Below, piece after piece: positions 8,058 to 14,679 of a DNA stretch of 26,693 nucleotides. Within the stretch, counting starts at the first letter, position 1; every line of letters starts with the position of its first letter. The position numbers and the translations under genes are program-made. The notes beneath the pieces were generated by a model. The model did no database searches. It saw only the letters and a program-made list of their open reading frames with translations, and was not told the DNA's origin. The stretch is from Bifidobacteriaceae bacterium (lineage in GTDB: Bacteria; Actinomycetota; Actinomycetes; Actinomycetales; WQXJ01), in assembly GCA_031278075.1 (NCBI GenBank), contig JAITLE010000189.1:1-26693 (forward strand), in the 5' to 3' direction.

Positions 8058-8363
8058 ATGCCCAAGGGATCGCGCCGCTCCAAAAGGACTCCGCGCCCGC
8101 TTGACGTGGTCCGCGCCCGCGGCGGCGCGGCCCGGCGGGTCGAGTTCCCGGACGGCCGGGCCCGCTTTGTCGGACCCGTCACACCAGCGGCGAAGGAGTA
8201 TTCGTGTCCGGGTTGCGGGCGTCGGATCGCCCGGGGCCAATCCCAGGTGGCGGTCTGGGAAGCCGATTCGCTGCTCGGGCCGGAGGCGGCGCTGGAACTG
8301 CGCCGCCACTGGCACGTGACCTGCGCGCCGCTCCAGGCCGGCCACCCACACGCGCGTGACTAG
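8058..8363 (+). CDS. small CxxC/HxH protein, probable zinc binder
   Basis: A 101-residue protein resembling a widespread actinobacterial family of unknown role, often loosely labelled ATP/GTP-binding although no P-loop is present here. Residues 1-20 are strongly basic (MPKGSRRSKRTPRPLDVVRA). The core contains CPGCGRRIARGQ (about 50-61) and RHWHVTC (about 84-90), giving three Cys and two His that could hold one zinc ion. ATG 8058 is preferred to an in-frame TTG three bases earlier because of the perfectly placed TAGCAT -10 box. It converges on the mannose synthase gene. Function unknown. Confidence 0.8.
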   Translation: MPKGSRRSKRTPRPLDVVRARGGAARRVEFPDGRARFVGPVTPAAKEYSCPGCGRRIARGQSQVAVWEADSLLGPEAALELRRHWHVTCAPLQAGHPHARD

Positions 8364-8385
8364 GCTTCGCCCGCAAACCCAGCGG

Positions 8386-8400
8386 CGCCCGGCGCGGGCG
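8386..8400. terminator. GC hairpin between convergent genes
   Basis: CGCCCG and CGGGCG pair over a 3-base loop between the ends of the Cys/His protein gene (+) and the mannose synthase gene (-). There is no T-run on either side, so termination is only suggested by position. Confidence 0.3.
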
Positions 8401-9153
8401 TCAACGCTCGGCTTTGGGCGGCCTCCTCAAGCGTAGGCGCGTCGCGACCCGGCGCAGGCCCCACTTGGTCACCAGCCACATCGCTTCCCGCACGATCGCG
8501 CCGTTCATCTTCGAGACGCCCTCGGCGCGTTCCGGGAACACAATGGGCGCCTCGAGGATCCGCGCGCCCAGGCCGCGCGCCGCCATCGTCATATTGACCT
8601 GGAACGCGTAGCCGTGGGCCTCAATCAAGTCGAGGTCGAGCCGTTTGAGCAGGTCCGCCCGGTAGACCCGGTATCCGGCGGTCGCGTCCTTGACCCTCAG
8701 CCCCAGCATGATCGACACATAGATGTTGCCGCCGCGCGAGAGGATCTTGCGCCGCAGGGGCCACCCGACGACCCGCCCCCCCGCAACCCAACGGGACCCG
8801 ATGACGAGGTCGGCGGCATCGTGCGCTGACGCCAACAGATCTGGCAGGTGTTCGGGCCGGTGTGAGCCGTCGGCGTCCATCTCGACGATCGGGTCGTAGC
8901 CGCGCGGCAGCGCCCAACGGAAGGCGGCGACATAAGCGCGGCCGAGGCCCTCTTTCGCGGCGCGGTGCAGGACGTGCACACGCGGGTCGGCGGCGGCGGC
9001 TTGGTCAGCCCATTCGCCGGTCCCGTCGGGGCTGGCGTCGTCGACTATCAGCACCTCGGCGCTGGGAACGGCGGCGTGCAGCCGGTTGAGGAGGCCGGGG
9101 AGGGCCAACCGTTCGTTGTAGGTGGGGATCACCACCAGGGGGGTCGCGCCCAC
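8401..9153 (-). CDS. polyprenol monophosphomannose synthase (GT2)
   Basis: Transfers mannose from GDP-mannose to polyprenol phosphate on the inner face of the membrane, supplying the lipid-linked donor for lipoglycans and protein mannosylation (Ppm1/DPM1 family). Seen: PTYNER at residues 10-15, VDDASPDGTGEW from 38, the metal-binding DAD at 93-95 (MDADGSHRPEHLP), IGSRWVAGG from about 118, and FPERAEGVSKMNG near the C-terminus. The 250 residues match the catalytic domain. There are no DPM-type membrane helices and no fused acyltransferase, which some mycobacterial homologues carry. The GTG start at 9153 has AGGAG 7 bases upstream. It lies 14 bases after the ltrA-like gene, so the two are probably one transcript. 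Confidence 0.92.
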   Translation of the reverse strand: MGATPLVVIPTYNERLALPGLLNRLHAAVPSAEVLIVDDASPDGTGEWADQAAAADPRVHVLHRAAKEGLGRAYVAAFRWALPRGYDPIVEMDADGSHRPEHLPDLLASAHDAADLVIGSRWVAGGRVVGWPLRRKILSRGGNIYVSIMLGLRVKDATAGYRVYRADLLKRLDLDLIEAHGYAFQVNMTMAARGLGARILEAPIVFPERAEGVSKMNGAIVREAMWLVTKWGLRRVATRLRLRRPPKAER

Positions 9154-9167
9154 TGCGCCGCTCCTCG

Positions 9168-10391
9168 CTAGTCGTTTGTGCCACCGGGCACGCTACCAGA
9201 CGGCAGCCGTCGGATCGCCAACACGGTGACCGCGACCGCGATCGCGGCGGTCGCGCCGACCGCTCCCGCCACACCTAGACCGGTGCGCGCCAGCCAGGGC
9301 GCGCTCAGGTAGGCCGCGTCGGCGGCCAGCACGAGCCCGAGTCCGCTCGCCGAACGGATGGCCCAGGCGTCGAGCGCCCACAGGCACTGGGTGAAGGCCG
9401 CCACCGGGCAGGCCACCAGGTATCCCACCGCCACCGCGGACACCCCGAGACGATTCTCGTGGGAGGCCATGACCGCCAGATCCAGCCCGCCCGCCAGGAC
9501 CGCGAGCCCGGCGAAGACGCCGACGTGCCCATAGCCCCAGGGGAACGCCAGATCGCGCCTCGCCTGGAGGTGTTGGGCCATCGGGGACAAGAAGTACAGC
9601 CACCACAACGCGAACAACAGCACCAAGCTCGCCCCGGAGACGCCCGCCAGCCCCGCTGTCAGACCGGTCGAGTCCAACTCCACCTGGACGCCGGCCACCG
9701 CCACCGCGACCAGCTCCCCCAAGAGGATCAGCGTGAACAGGCTGTAGCGTTCCGCGATGTGGTGCGGGTGCCAGGCGGTCCGCTCGCGGCGTTCCGCCCA
9801 GGTCGGCACAGCCAGCTCCAACGCCGCGAGGACCGCGAAGGTGGCGCCGGTCCACGCCAGGGTGCGCGGCGCCGCGAGTCGCGCCAACCACAAGATTTGC
9901 AGGAGGCCGATGCCGACCGCGTAGCGCAGCGCAGTGGCTCTCCTGGCGGGGTCGCCGCGTCCCGCGCGCAGCCACTGGACCACGGCCGCGACGCGCATCA
10001 CGACGTATCCGAGAGTCCCTGCGGTCCAGTCGAGCTGGTTGAAGGCCTGGCCCACGCCGGCGGCCAGGATCAAGACGCCCGCCATCTGCGCCATGACGGC
10101 GAGACGGTAGGGTCCGTCGTCCACGTCGTAGGCGGAGGCGAACCAGGTGAAGTTCATCCAGGCCCACCAGATCGCGAAGAAGACCATCGCGAAGGCGGCG
10201 AGCGACCGGCCGAGCTGACCGCTCGCGACGCCGTGCGAGAACTGGCCCACAGCGGCGCCGATCGCGACCACGAACACGAGGTCGAACAGCAGCTCCAGCG
10301 GCGTCGAAGCCCGCCCCGCCTCGCGGATCGGCCGACGCCGCATCCGCTTTCGCCACACGAATCGCTTGTCCGCGTCTGGTCCGGTTGCCAC
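9168..10391 (-). CDS. LtrA-family (low temperature requirement) membrane protein
   Basis: Polytopic membrane protein of the LtrA family, whose biochemical role is unknown. The hallmark STPLELLFDLVFVVAIGA lies near the N-terminus, followed by about ten or more hydrophobic segments, the WWAWMNFTWFAS motif, and HHIAERYSLFTLILLGE in the middle, all typical. GTG 10391 (407 residues) is chosen because the basic WRKRMRRRP-type lead before the STPLELLFDL block matches the family's usual N-terminus. CACAGT 7 bases upstream could be a weak leaderless -10. ATG 10343 (391 residues) is the alternative. It is followed 14 bases later by the mannose synthase gene, so the two may share an envelope-related role, though that is inference. 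Confidence 0.85.
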   Translation of the reverse strand: MATGPDADKRFVWRKRMRRRPIREAGRASTPLELLFDLVFVVAIGAAVGQFSHGVASGQLGRSLAAFAMVFFAIWWAWMNFTWFASAYDVDDGPYRLAVMAQMAGVLILAAGVGQAFNQLDWTAGTLGYVVMRVAAVVQWLRAGRGDPARRATALRYAVGIGLLQILWLARLAAPRTLAWTGATFAVLAALELAVPTWAERRERTAWHPHHIAERYSLFTLILLGELVAVAVAGVQVELDSTGLTAGLAGVSGASLVLLFALWWLYFLSPMAQHLQARRDLAFPWGYGHVGVFAGLAVLAGGLDLAVMASHENRLGVSAVAVGYLVACPVAAFTQCLWALDAWAIRSASGLGLVLAADAAYLSAPWLARTGLGVAGAVGATAAIAVAVTVLAIRRLPSGSVPGGTND

Positions 10392-10470
10392 GTGAACACT
10401 GTGGCACACCGCTAAGACGCCGACGCCGCATCCTTGGAATGGGTCCAGACGGGGCGCCGCTGTCACGCCA

Positions 10471-10508
10471 GACAGGCGCCTGACAGGCGCCTGACCGGTC
10501 GCCTGTCA
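10471..10508. repeat. GACAGGCGCCT tandem repeat with inverted arm
   Basis: GACAGGCGCCT occurs twice in tandem (10471-10481 and 10482-10492). TGACAGGCG at 10481-10489 is then mirrored by CGCCTGTCA at 10500-10508, giving a perfect 9-bp inverted repeat with a 10-base centre. It lies between the divergent ltrA-like and surface-protein genes, where an operator would be placed. No regulator is identified. Confidence 0.6.
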
Positions 10509-10571
10509 AGAGCCCGGCGGGTTTCTACCTAGGTGGTGGTGCAGACTCCGCCCGAATGACTTAGCGGCCAG

Positions 10572-10577
10572 TAGTAT
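10572..10577 (+). promoter_or_regulatory. -10 box for the surface protein gene
   Basis: TAGTAT predicts a transcript start near 10584 and a leader of about 47 bases before the ATG at 10631. The inverted repeat at 10481-10508 lies about 65 bases upstream. Confidence 0.4.
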
Positions 10578-10630
10578 GTGACCGAAATGCCGTGTTCGGT
10601 GTTCGTCCTCGGACTCAGGAAGCAAGACAA

Positions 10631-13330
10631 ATGCAGGGAGCAACCGTTTTCGCGCGGCGCGTGGCCTTGGGGCTCGCGGCCCTCGTGCTACTTCCCGCAC
10701 TGGCGTTGACGGTTGCCCGGCCCTCCGACGCGGCGGACGGTTGCTCGCTACAGGCGTTGGTGGACCGCGGCGGGGTGGTGGCGGCGCCCGCCGGATGTGT
10801 CGAGCCGGGCGCCATCACGGTGAGCCGCGACCTGGAAATCGGGGGCGGACCTTTTGAGGTGCAAGGCGGCATCACCGTCCAAGCCGGGGCGAGAATCTCG
10901 CTGCTGGATTCAGTCGACGTGTCCGCGGACTTCTTTGTGCATTCCGGCGCGATCTTCGAGGCGGTGGGCGACGGGATCACGCTACGCGGGCAACTGTGGA
11001 TCTTGGCTGGTGGGGCCGCCGCGATCGAAGGCGACCCGGACGGGAAGGGCGTGACGGTCACCCGGCTGATCAACGAGGGGACGCTGGGCGTGCGTGGTCT
11101 TGTGTTCCTCGCCGGGCCCGGGGAGGGCATCGCGACTTGGGTTGGCGCCGAGACGGTGTTGAACCTCGGTCCGGTCGCTCCCGGTTCGGTCCTTTATTTT
11201 GCGCGGCCGTCCAAGCTCCAAGCGGCGGCTGCCGTGACGGGCGAAGCCGATTTGGACGATCTCTTGCGGTCCGTCTACTGCGACGGCGGCGGTTGCTCCG
11301 CCAGCACCTCGCCGGGATCCGACGGCGCGATCTGGCTGTTGCTCGACCCCGCGGGCGGAGTCGGGCCGGTCCCGACGGCCACGCCGAGCCGCACCCCGAG
11401 CGCTTCGCCGAGTTCCACCCCGAGTGTTTCGCCGAGCGCCGTGACAACCTCGCCACCCGAGGCCCTGAGCCTTCAAGAACTGGTGTGGGAGGCTGACGAC
11501 GGCGCGGTGGTGACCGTGCCGGACGGCGCCGTGCTGACCGAGACGCTGCTGATCGCCGAAGCGGATGAGACCCCGAAGTCGCTGACTCTGGCCGGCGGGG
11601 TGATCGCGCGCGGCCACGGCGGCGTGCTGGTCCAGGTGTCCGCAGGTTCGCGGTTGACGCTGCGCGACGCGGTGCTGGATGGAAGCGAGAGCAGCGGGAT
11701 GGCTGTCGACGCCGACGCGGCCGCGGTCGTCGTGGAGCGGGGCGCGGCGCTGACGCTAGACGACGGCGGCAAGATCCAGTCGAATCCTTCGTACGGGGTG
11801 ATCAACTCCGGCGAGGTGCGCATCCTCGGCGAAGGCGCCGAGATCAGCGACTGCGCGCTAGACGCCGATCAGATCGAGCTGATCGCGGGCGGCGCGGCGC
11901 CCGTGGGCGGCGCTGGCCTGTGGAACCGGGCCGGCGGCGTGGTGTACATGGGCGACGGGGTGATCGCGGACAACTCGGTGACATCGGAGGCGAACTCGGC
12001 CTACGGCGGCGGCGTGCTGAACGCGGGCGCGATGTTCGTCTATGGCGGCGAGATCAGAGACAACTCGGTCGACGGGGACGGCGGCGGCCTCGCGGTGGTG
12101 CGTGAGCCGGGCGCCGCTGACGTGGGGCGGCTCGACGTGGGCACCTACACGGGTCAGGTCGGCTCCGGGAGCGCGCCTTCGTTGACGGGCAACGCGGCCC
12201 GTTCGGGAGGCGCCCTGGTGGTCGCGGATCGGGACGATTGGGGTGGGAGAGCGACGGCGTTGCCCGGCGCGGACTTGCCCGAGGACACGCCCTCGGCTGT
12301 GTTGGACCGGGGTGTGATCGCAGGCAACTCCGCGAGCGTGGTGGGCCGGGCGCTCGCCGCGTACGGCGGGTCGGTGGTCGAACTGAGCGGACCGGTCGAG
12401 TTCGGCGCGGACCTCGGGGCAGGCCGGCACGGGCTGGCTGTCGCCGACGCGTATTTCTGGGTGACCGGCGACGTGGCGACAAGCGCCGACAGCGCGATCG
12501 GCTTGCTGTCCAAGGGCTGGCCGATGTACTTGGCGGAGGGTTTCACCGGCAAGAGCACGTTGGTGATCGACGCCGTGGCGGGTCTGACGCCAGGTGAGTC
12601 CGGCGACGTGGTGGTGTGGCGGCCCAACTCGCCTAAAGCCACGCCGCAAAGCGTGCTCGGGGCCGTCGAGTTCGCGATCGAGGGGCTCACAGTGACCCTG
12701 GGGCTGGGCGCGCCCGACGAGATCTTGGCCCTGGCCGCGGTTGAAACCGTGCCGGCGCCGATCCAGGAGCCCACCGGGGAGCCGGCCGGGCCCGGGTCCG
12801 GGACGGCCTCGCCGAGCGCCGGTCCGACCGGTCACGCGACGGCCGCGCCAACCACAGGCTCCACTGCGGCCCAGACGTCTAAGCCGACATCTCAGTGGAC
12901 GCCGGGGTCGACAGGGACGCCGGGGTCGACAGGATCGCCGGGGGACACCGGATCGACTGGCGCGACCGGGGCCACCGGGTCGACAGCGGCGGCGCAAGGC
13001 ACAAGCGGCGCCAGCGGCGCGCCGACCAACCAGAGCGCCGCCCCCAGCGACACCGCGCCCGAGCCGTCCACCTCGGCTGAGACCGACGCCTCCCCGACCG
13101 GCACGGGTTCGCCGAGCGGGACGGGGACGGCATCGGCGTCTGGGAGTTCGCAACCTGCCGGGTCGCCGGCGAGCGACCCAGGCGGCCCCGTCGACACGTC
13201 GGCGGCGCCGGAACCGCCCGTGGGCGCCTCGATGCGCACCCTCGGGTTCGGTCTGATGGCGGTGGGCGTGTTCGGATTGGCGATCCTCGGCATCTATGTG
13301 ATGCGCCGGGGCGGGTTCTTCGCCGTCTGA
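10631..13330 (+). CDS. large exported surface protein: beta-helix, low-complexity stalk, C-terminal membrane anchor
   Basis: No specific family recognised. ATG 10631 is chosen because AGGAAG (10617-10622) lies 8 bases upstream and a signal peptide follows directly (basic FARR, hydrophobic core, cleavage probably near SDA-AD at about residue 36). The product is about 899 residues. Residues 40-240 and 280-700 are Gly/Ala/Val-rich with repeated short-strand turns (GGGVLNAGAMFVYGGEIRDN, NSVDGDGGGLAV), as in right-handed parallel beta-helices. Linkers of Ser/Thr/Pro separate them (about 246-276) and form a long stalk (about 706-865). The stalk includes nine Gly-X-Y triplets at 759-785. A hydrophobic segment from 868 ends in MRRGGFFAV. 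No LPXTG sorting signal is seen, so a membrane-held adhesin or polysaccharide-binding role is the best guess. Confidence 0.85.
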   Translation: MQGATVFARRVALGLAALVLLPALALTVARPSDAADGCSLQALVDRGGVVAAPAGCVEPGAITVSRDLEIGGGPFEVQGGITVQAGARISLLDSVDVSADFFVHSGAIFEAVGDGITLRGQLWILAGGAAAIEGDPDGKGVTVTRLINEGTLGVRGLVFLAGPGEGIATWVGAETVLNLGPVAPGSVLYFARPSKLQAAAAVTGEADLDDLLRSVYCDGGGCSASTSPGSDGAIWLLLDPAGGVGPVPTATPSRTPSASPSSTPSVSPSAVTTSPPEALSLQELVWEADDGAVVTVPDGAVLTETLLIAEADETPKSLTLAGGVIARGHGGVLVQVSAGSRLTLRDAVLDGSESSGMAVDADAAAVVVERGAALTLDDGGKIQSNPSYGVINSGEVRILGEGAEISDCALDADQIELIAGGAAPVGGAGLWNRAGGVVYMGDGVIADNSVTSEANSAYGGGVLNAGAMFVYGGEIRDNSVDGDGGGLAVVREPGAADVGRLDVGTYTGQVGSGSAPSLTGNAARSGGALVVADRDDWGGRATALPGADLPEDTPSAVLDRGVIAGNSASVVGRALAAYGGSVVELSGPVEFGADLGAGRHGLAVADAYFWVTGDVATSADSAIGLLSKGWPMYLAEGFTGKSTLVIDAVAGLTPGESGDVVVWRPNSPKATPQSVLGAVEFAIEGLTVTLGLGAPDEILALAAVETVPAPIQEPTGEPAGPGSGTASPSAGPTGHATAAPTTGSTAAQTSKPTSQWTPGSTGTPGSTGSPGDTGSTGATGATGSTAAAQGTSGASGAPTNQSAAPSDTAPEPSTSAETDASPTGTGSPSGTGTASASGSSQPAGSPASDPGGPVDTSAAPEPPVGASMRTLGFGLMAVGVFGLAILGIYVMRRGGFFAV

Positions 13331-13344
13331 GGGATCAAATAAGA

Positions 13345-13408
13345 AACCTCCCGTGGCGGCGGCTGACGCCAGGCGAAGTGTGGCGCCGACGCGGCTGTCC
13401 GGGAGGTT
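13345..13408. terminator. stem-loop between convergent genes
   Basis: AACCTCCCG (13345-13353) pairs perfectly with CGGGAGGTT (13400-13408). The 46-base interior contains a further TGGCG/CGCCA pairing. It begins 14 bases after the surface-protein stop and lies before the convergent Fe-S gene, so a two-way terminator is the simplest reading. No long T-run follows. Confidence 0.45.
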
Positions 13409-13496
13409 GTCTCAGCCGGGAACGTTAGCAGGAGCGCCGGCGGCGTGTCACAGCAATTTAGCTGATGGCTGAATCCGCCAGTCCGGTTGCGTAGAA

Positions 13497-13518
13497 ATCG
13501 GCGGATCGAGGCTTAGCG
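13497..13518 (+). repeat. 22-bp shared motif, copy A
   Basis: Core GGCGGATCGAGGCTTAGCG, preceded by ATC. It matches copy B near leuS at 20 of 22 positions. Here it overlaps the stop codon of the minus-strand Fe-S gene and is not followed by a + strand gene for about 890 bases. Confidence 0.6.
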
Positions 13519-13935
13519 CGGCCGGCCGCGCCACGAGGTGCACGGCCCCGAGGCGTCGCAGAACGGCGAGTTGCCCGTGGCGCCACACCGGCAAAGTGAG
13601 GCCCTGGTGTCGGCGAACTCCTGGCCGTCGCGCACGATCAACACGTCTCCCTCGACCCACAGCGGCTCGCCGTCCGCAGTCCGGATGGTGGTGGGCCGGC
13701 GGCCCTGTTCGCGGGGCGCCTCGGCGTCGGTGTACTCGTAGTGGAGCGCCCCGGACGGGCAGCGCCTGACCACTTGGGCGATCTGGTCGGCATCGCCCGC
13801 GTCCGGCAGCACCCATGGGCGGCGCTTCGTGTCGAACACCGCTGGGATGGTGCGCACGCAGACCGCGGCGTGAATGCACCTGGTCAGGTCGAAGCGGACC
13901 GTGATCTCATCCCCGTAGTACTCCTTGACGGCCAT
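13513..13935 (-). CDS. YjdI-like 4Fe-4S domain fused to a CDGSH-type domain
   Basis: Iron-sulfur protein of 140 residues. Residues 10-67 match the divergent 4Fe-4S mono-cluster domain (YjdI type): C20, C26 and C59 in CIHAAVC and RRCPSGALHY, with the usual KRRPWVLPD between. Residues 86-131 match a CDGSH iron-sulfur domain with C115, C117 and C126 (CRCGATGNSPFCDASG). The fourth ligand His of CDGSH is replaced by Gly130, and another Cys follows at 132. The start is ATG 13935: it shares a base with the TGA of the upstream acetyltransferase (TGATG) and has GGGAGG 6 bases upstream. The neighbouring yjdI-yjdJ pair of E. coli has the same two families side by side. The role is probably small electron-transfer or cluster handling; substrate unknown. 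Confidence 0.85.
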   Translation of the reverse strand: MAVKEYYGDEITVRFDLTRCIHAAVCVRTIPAVFDTKRRPWVLPDAGDADQIAQVVRRCPSGALHYEYTDAEAPREQGRRPTTIRTADGEPLWVEGDVLIVRDGQEFADTRASLCRCGATGNSPFCDASGPCTSWRGRPR

Positions 13936-14312
13936 CACGCGCCTCCCACCTCAGGGCCTCCCACCTGAGGATCTCGCTCCGGGGCGTCCGCCGGCGGGAG
14001 CGCGAAGGCTCGCCTCCTGGCGGCCGGGACCAGATCCAGGTACTGGGGGTGCTCCTCGATGAAGTGGCGGACAAACGTGCAATATGGGAGCGCGGCCAAG
14101 CCGCGTCGGCGCACATCGTCCAAGGCCGCTTTGACCAGGATCTTCCCGAATCCGCGCCCGCCCACCTCCGGTGAGATCTCGGTGTGGACGAACGCCACCG
14201 CGGTCGGGCTCGCCTGGTACTGCGCCAGCCCGACCGGCGCGCCCTGGTAGAACAGCTCGTATTGGCCCGCCTCGGGATCGTTCCTGACAGCCAGCTCAGG
14301 TGTCTTGGTCAT
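13935..14312 (-). CDS. YjdJ/NATD1-type GNAT N-acetyltransferase
   Basis: Small (125-residue) GCN5-related acetyltransferase of the YjdJ/NATD1 group; substrate unknown. Seen: FVHTEISPEVGGRGFGKILVKAALDD (about residues 41-66), with the GGRGFGK acetyl-CoA pyrophosphate loop, then LPYCTFVRHFIEEHPQYLDLV (about 75-95), the signature end of this family. The C-terminal 30 residues are Pro/Ala-rich and variable. ATG 14312 has AGGAGG 5 bases upstream. The stop overlaps the ATG of the downstream Fe-S gene, so the two are translationally coupled. This conserved pairing suggests they act in one process. Confidence 0.88.
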   Translation of the reverse strand: MTKTPELAVRNDPEAGQYELFYQGAPVGLAQYQASPTAVAFVHTEISPEVGGRGFGKILVKAALDDVRRRGLAALPYCTFVRHFIEEHPQYLDLVPAARRRAFALPPADAPERDPQVGGPEVGGA

Positions 14313-14351
14313 CGCGGCCTCCTAACTCATCGACAGCATCGCGACCATCCC

Positions 14352-14380
14352 AACTTTCACGGCCGGCGGGCGGATGTCAA
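14352..14380 (-). promoter_or_regulatory. possible promoter of the GNAT / Fe-S pair
   Basis: A perfect TTGACA (-35) at 14375-14380 on the minus strand is followed after 17 bases by AAAGTT, a poor -10. It lies 40 bases before the GNAT start codon. Confidence 0.35.
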
Positions 14381-14392
14381 ATGAACTCCGGT

Positions 14393-14398
14393 TAAGTT
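14393..14398 (+). promoter_or_regulatory. -10 box upstream of the small-ORF operon
   Basis: TAAGTT fits TANNNT. Its last T is 7 bases before GTG 14405, the same geometry as for the adenosyltransferase, Cys/His protein, leuS and comEA starts. A second TANNNT (TAACAT) lies at 14442-14447. Confidence 0.45.
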
Positions 14399-14404
14399 TG
14401 GGCT

Positions 14405-14539
14405 GTGAGCGGAAGTCAGGACACGGCGCCGTCCCGGCGGGTAACATCGAGGGACCGACAATATGGGGCTTCTATCTGTGCGGGCACGGTTTTGGAGCGC
14501 GGCGTCCCGACGCGGATCGGCCCCGCCCGGAACCGCTGA
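14405..14539 (+). CDS. possible leaderless 44-residue ORF
   Basis: Begins MSGSQDTAPSRRVTSRD, ends VPTRIGPARNR. It is basic, has one Cys and no signal peptide. The case for it is the exact leaderless spacing from TAAGTT and its place at the head of the operon. Against it: codons 13-25 contain a cluster of A/T-ending codons (GTA ACA, CGA CAA TAT, GCT TCT, TGT) unlike neighbouring genes, and I know no homologue. It could be a leader peptide whose translation affects downstream expression, or chance. Confidence 0.35.
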   Translation: MSGSQDTAPSRRVTSRDRQYGASICAGTVLERGVPTRIGPARNR

Positions 14540-14568
14540 GACCGGCAGCGAGGTAGTTGAGAGGTGCG

Positions 14569-14679
14569 ATGCAAGTGGAATCTATGAGCGTTGACCAGAT
14601 TGTGGTTTGGTTGAAGGAGAACCCGCAGCTCAGGGTGGCCGAGTGCCTGGCGGCGTGGACGCACGGTGACATCAAGTGA
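14569..14679 (+). CDS. 36-residue ORF coupled to the helical-repeat protein
   Basis: Encodes MQVESMSVDQIVVWLKENPQ followed by LRVAECLAAWTHGDIK. GAGAGG lies 4-5 bases upstream of the ATG. The last codons overlap the next gene's GTG in a GTGA arrangement (14676-14679), so translation of the two is probably coupled. The peptide is mostly amphipathic helix, with one Cys, two Trp and no export signal. A second in-frame ATG lies at codon 6. No family recognised. Roles to consider are an intracellular peptide partner of the next protein or a translational coupler. Confidence 0.5.
   Translation: MQVESMSVDQIVVWLKENPQLRVAECLAAWTHGDIK

Noticed and set aside
8058..8363. ATP/GTP-binding protein label for the small Cys/His protein
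   Set aside because: No P-loop or other nucleotide-binding motif is visible; the CxxC and HxH pattern points to metal binding.
10587..10709. Short ORF starting at ATG 10587 just after the surface-protein -10 box
   Set aside because: It overlaps the signal-peptide coding region in another frame, has no ribosome-binding site, and does not fit the leaderless spacing.
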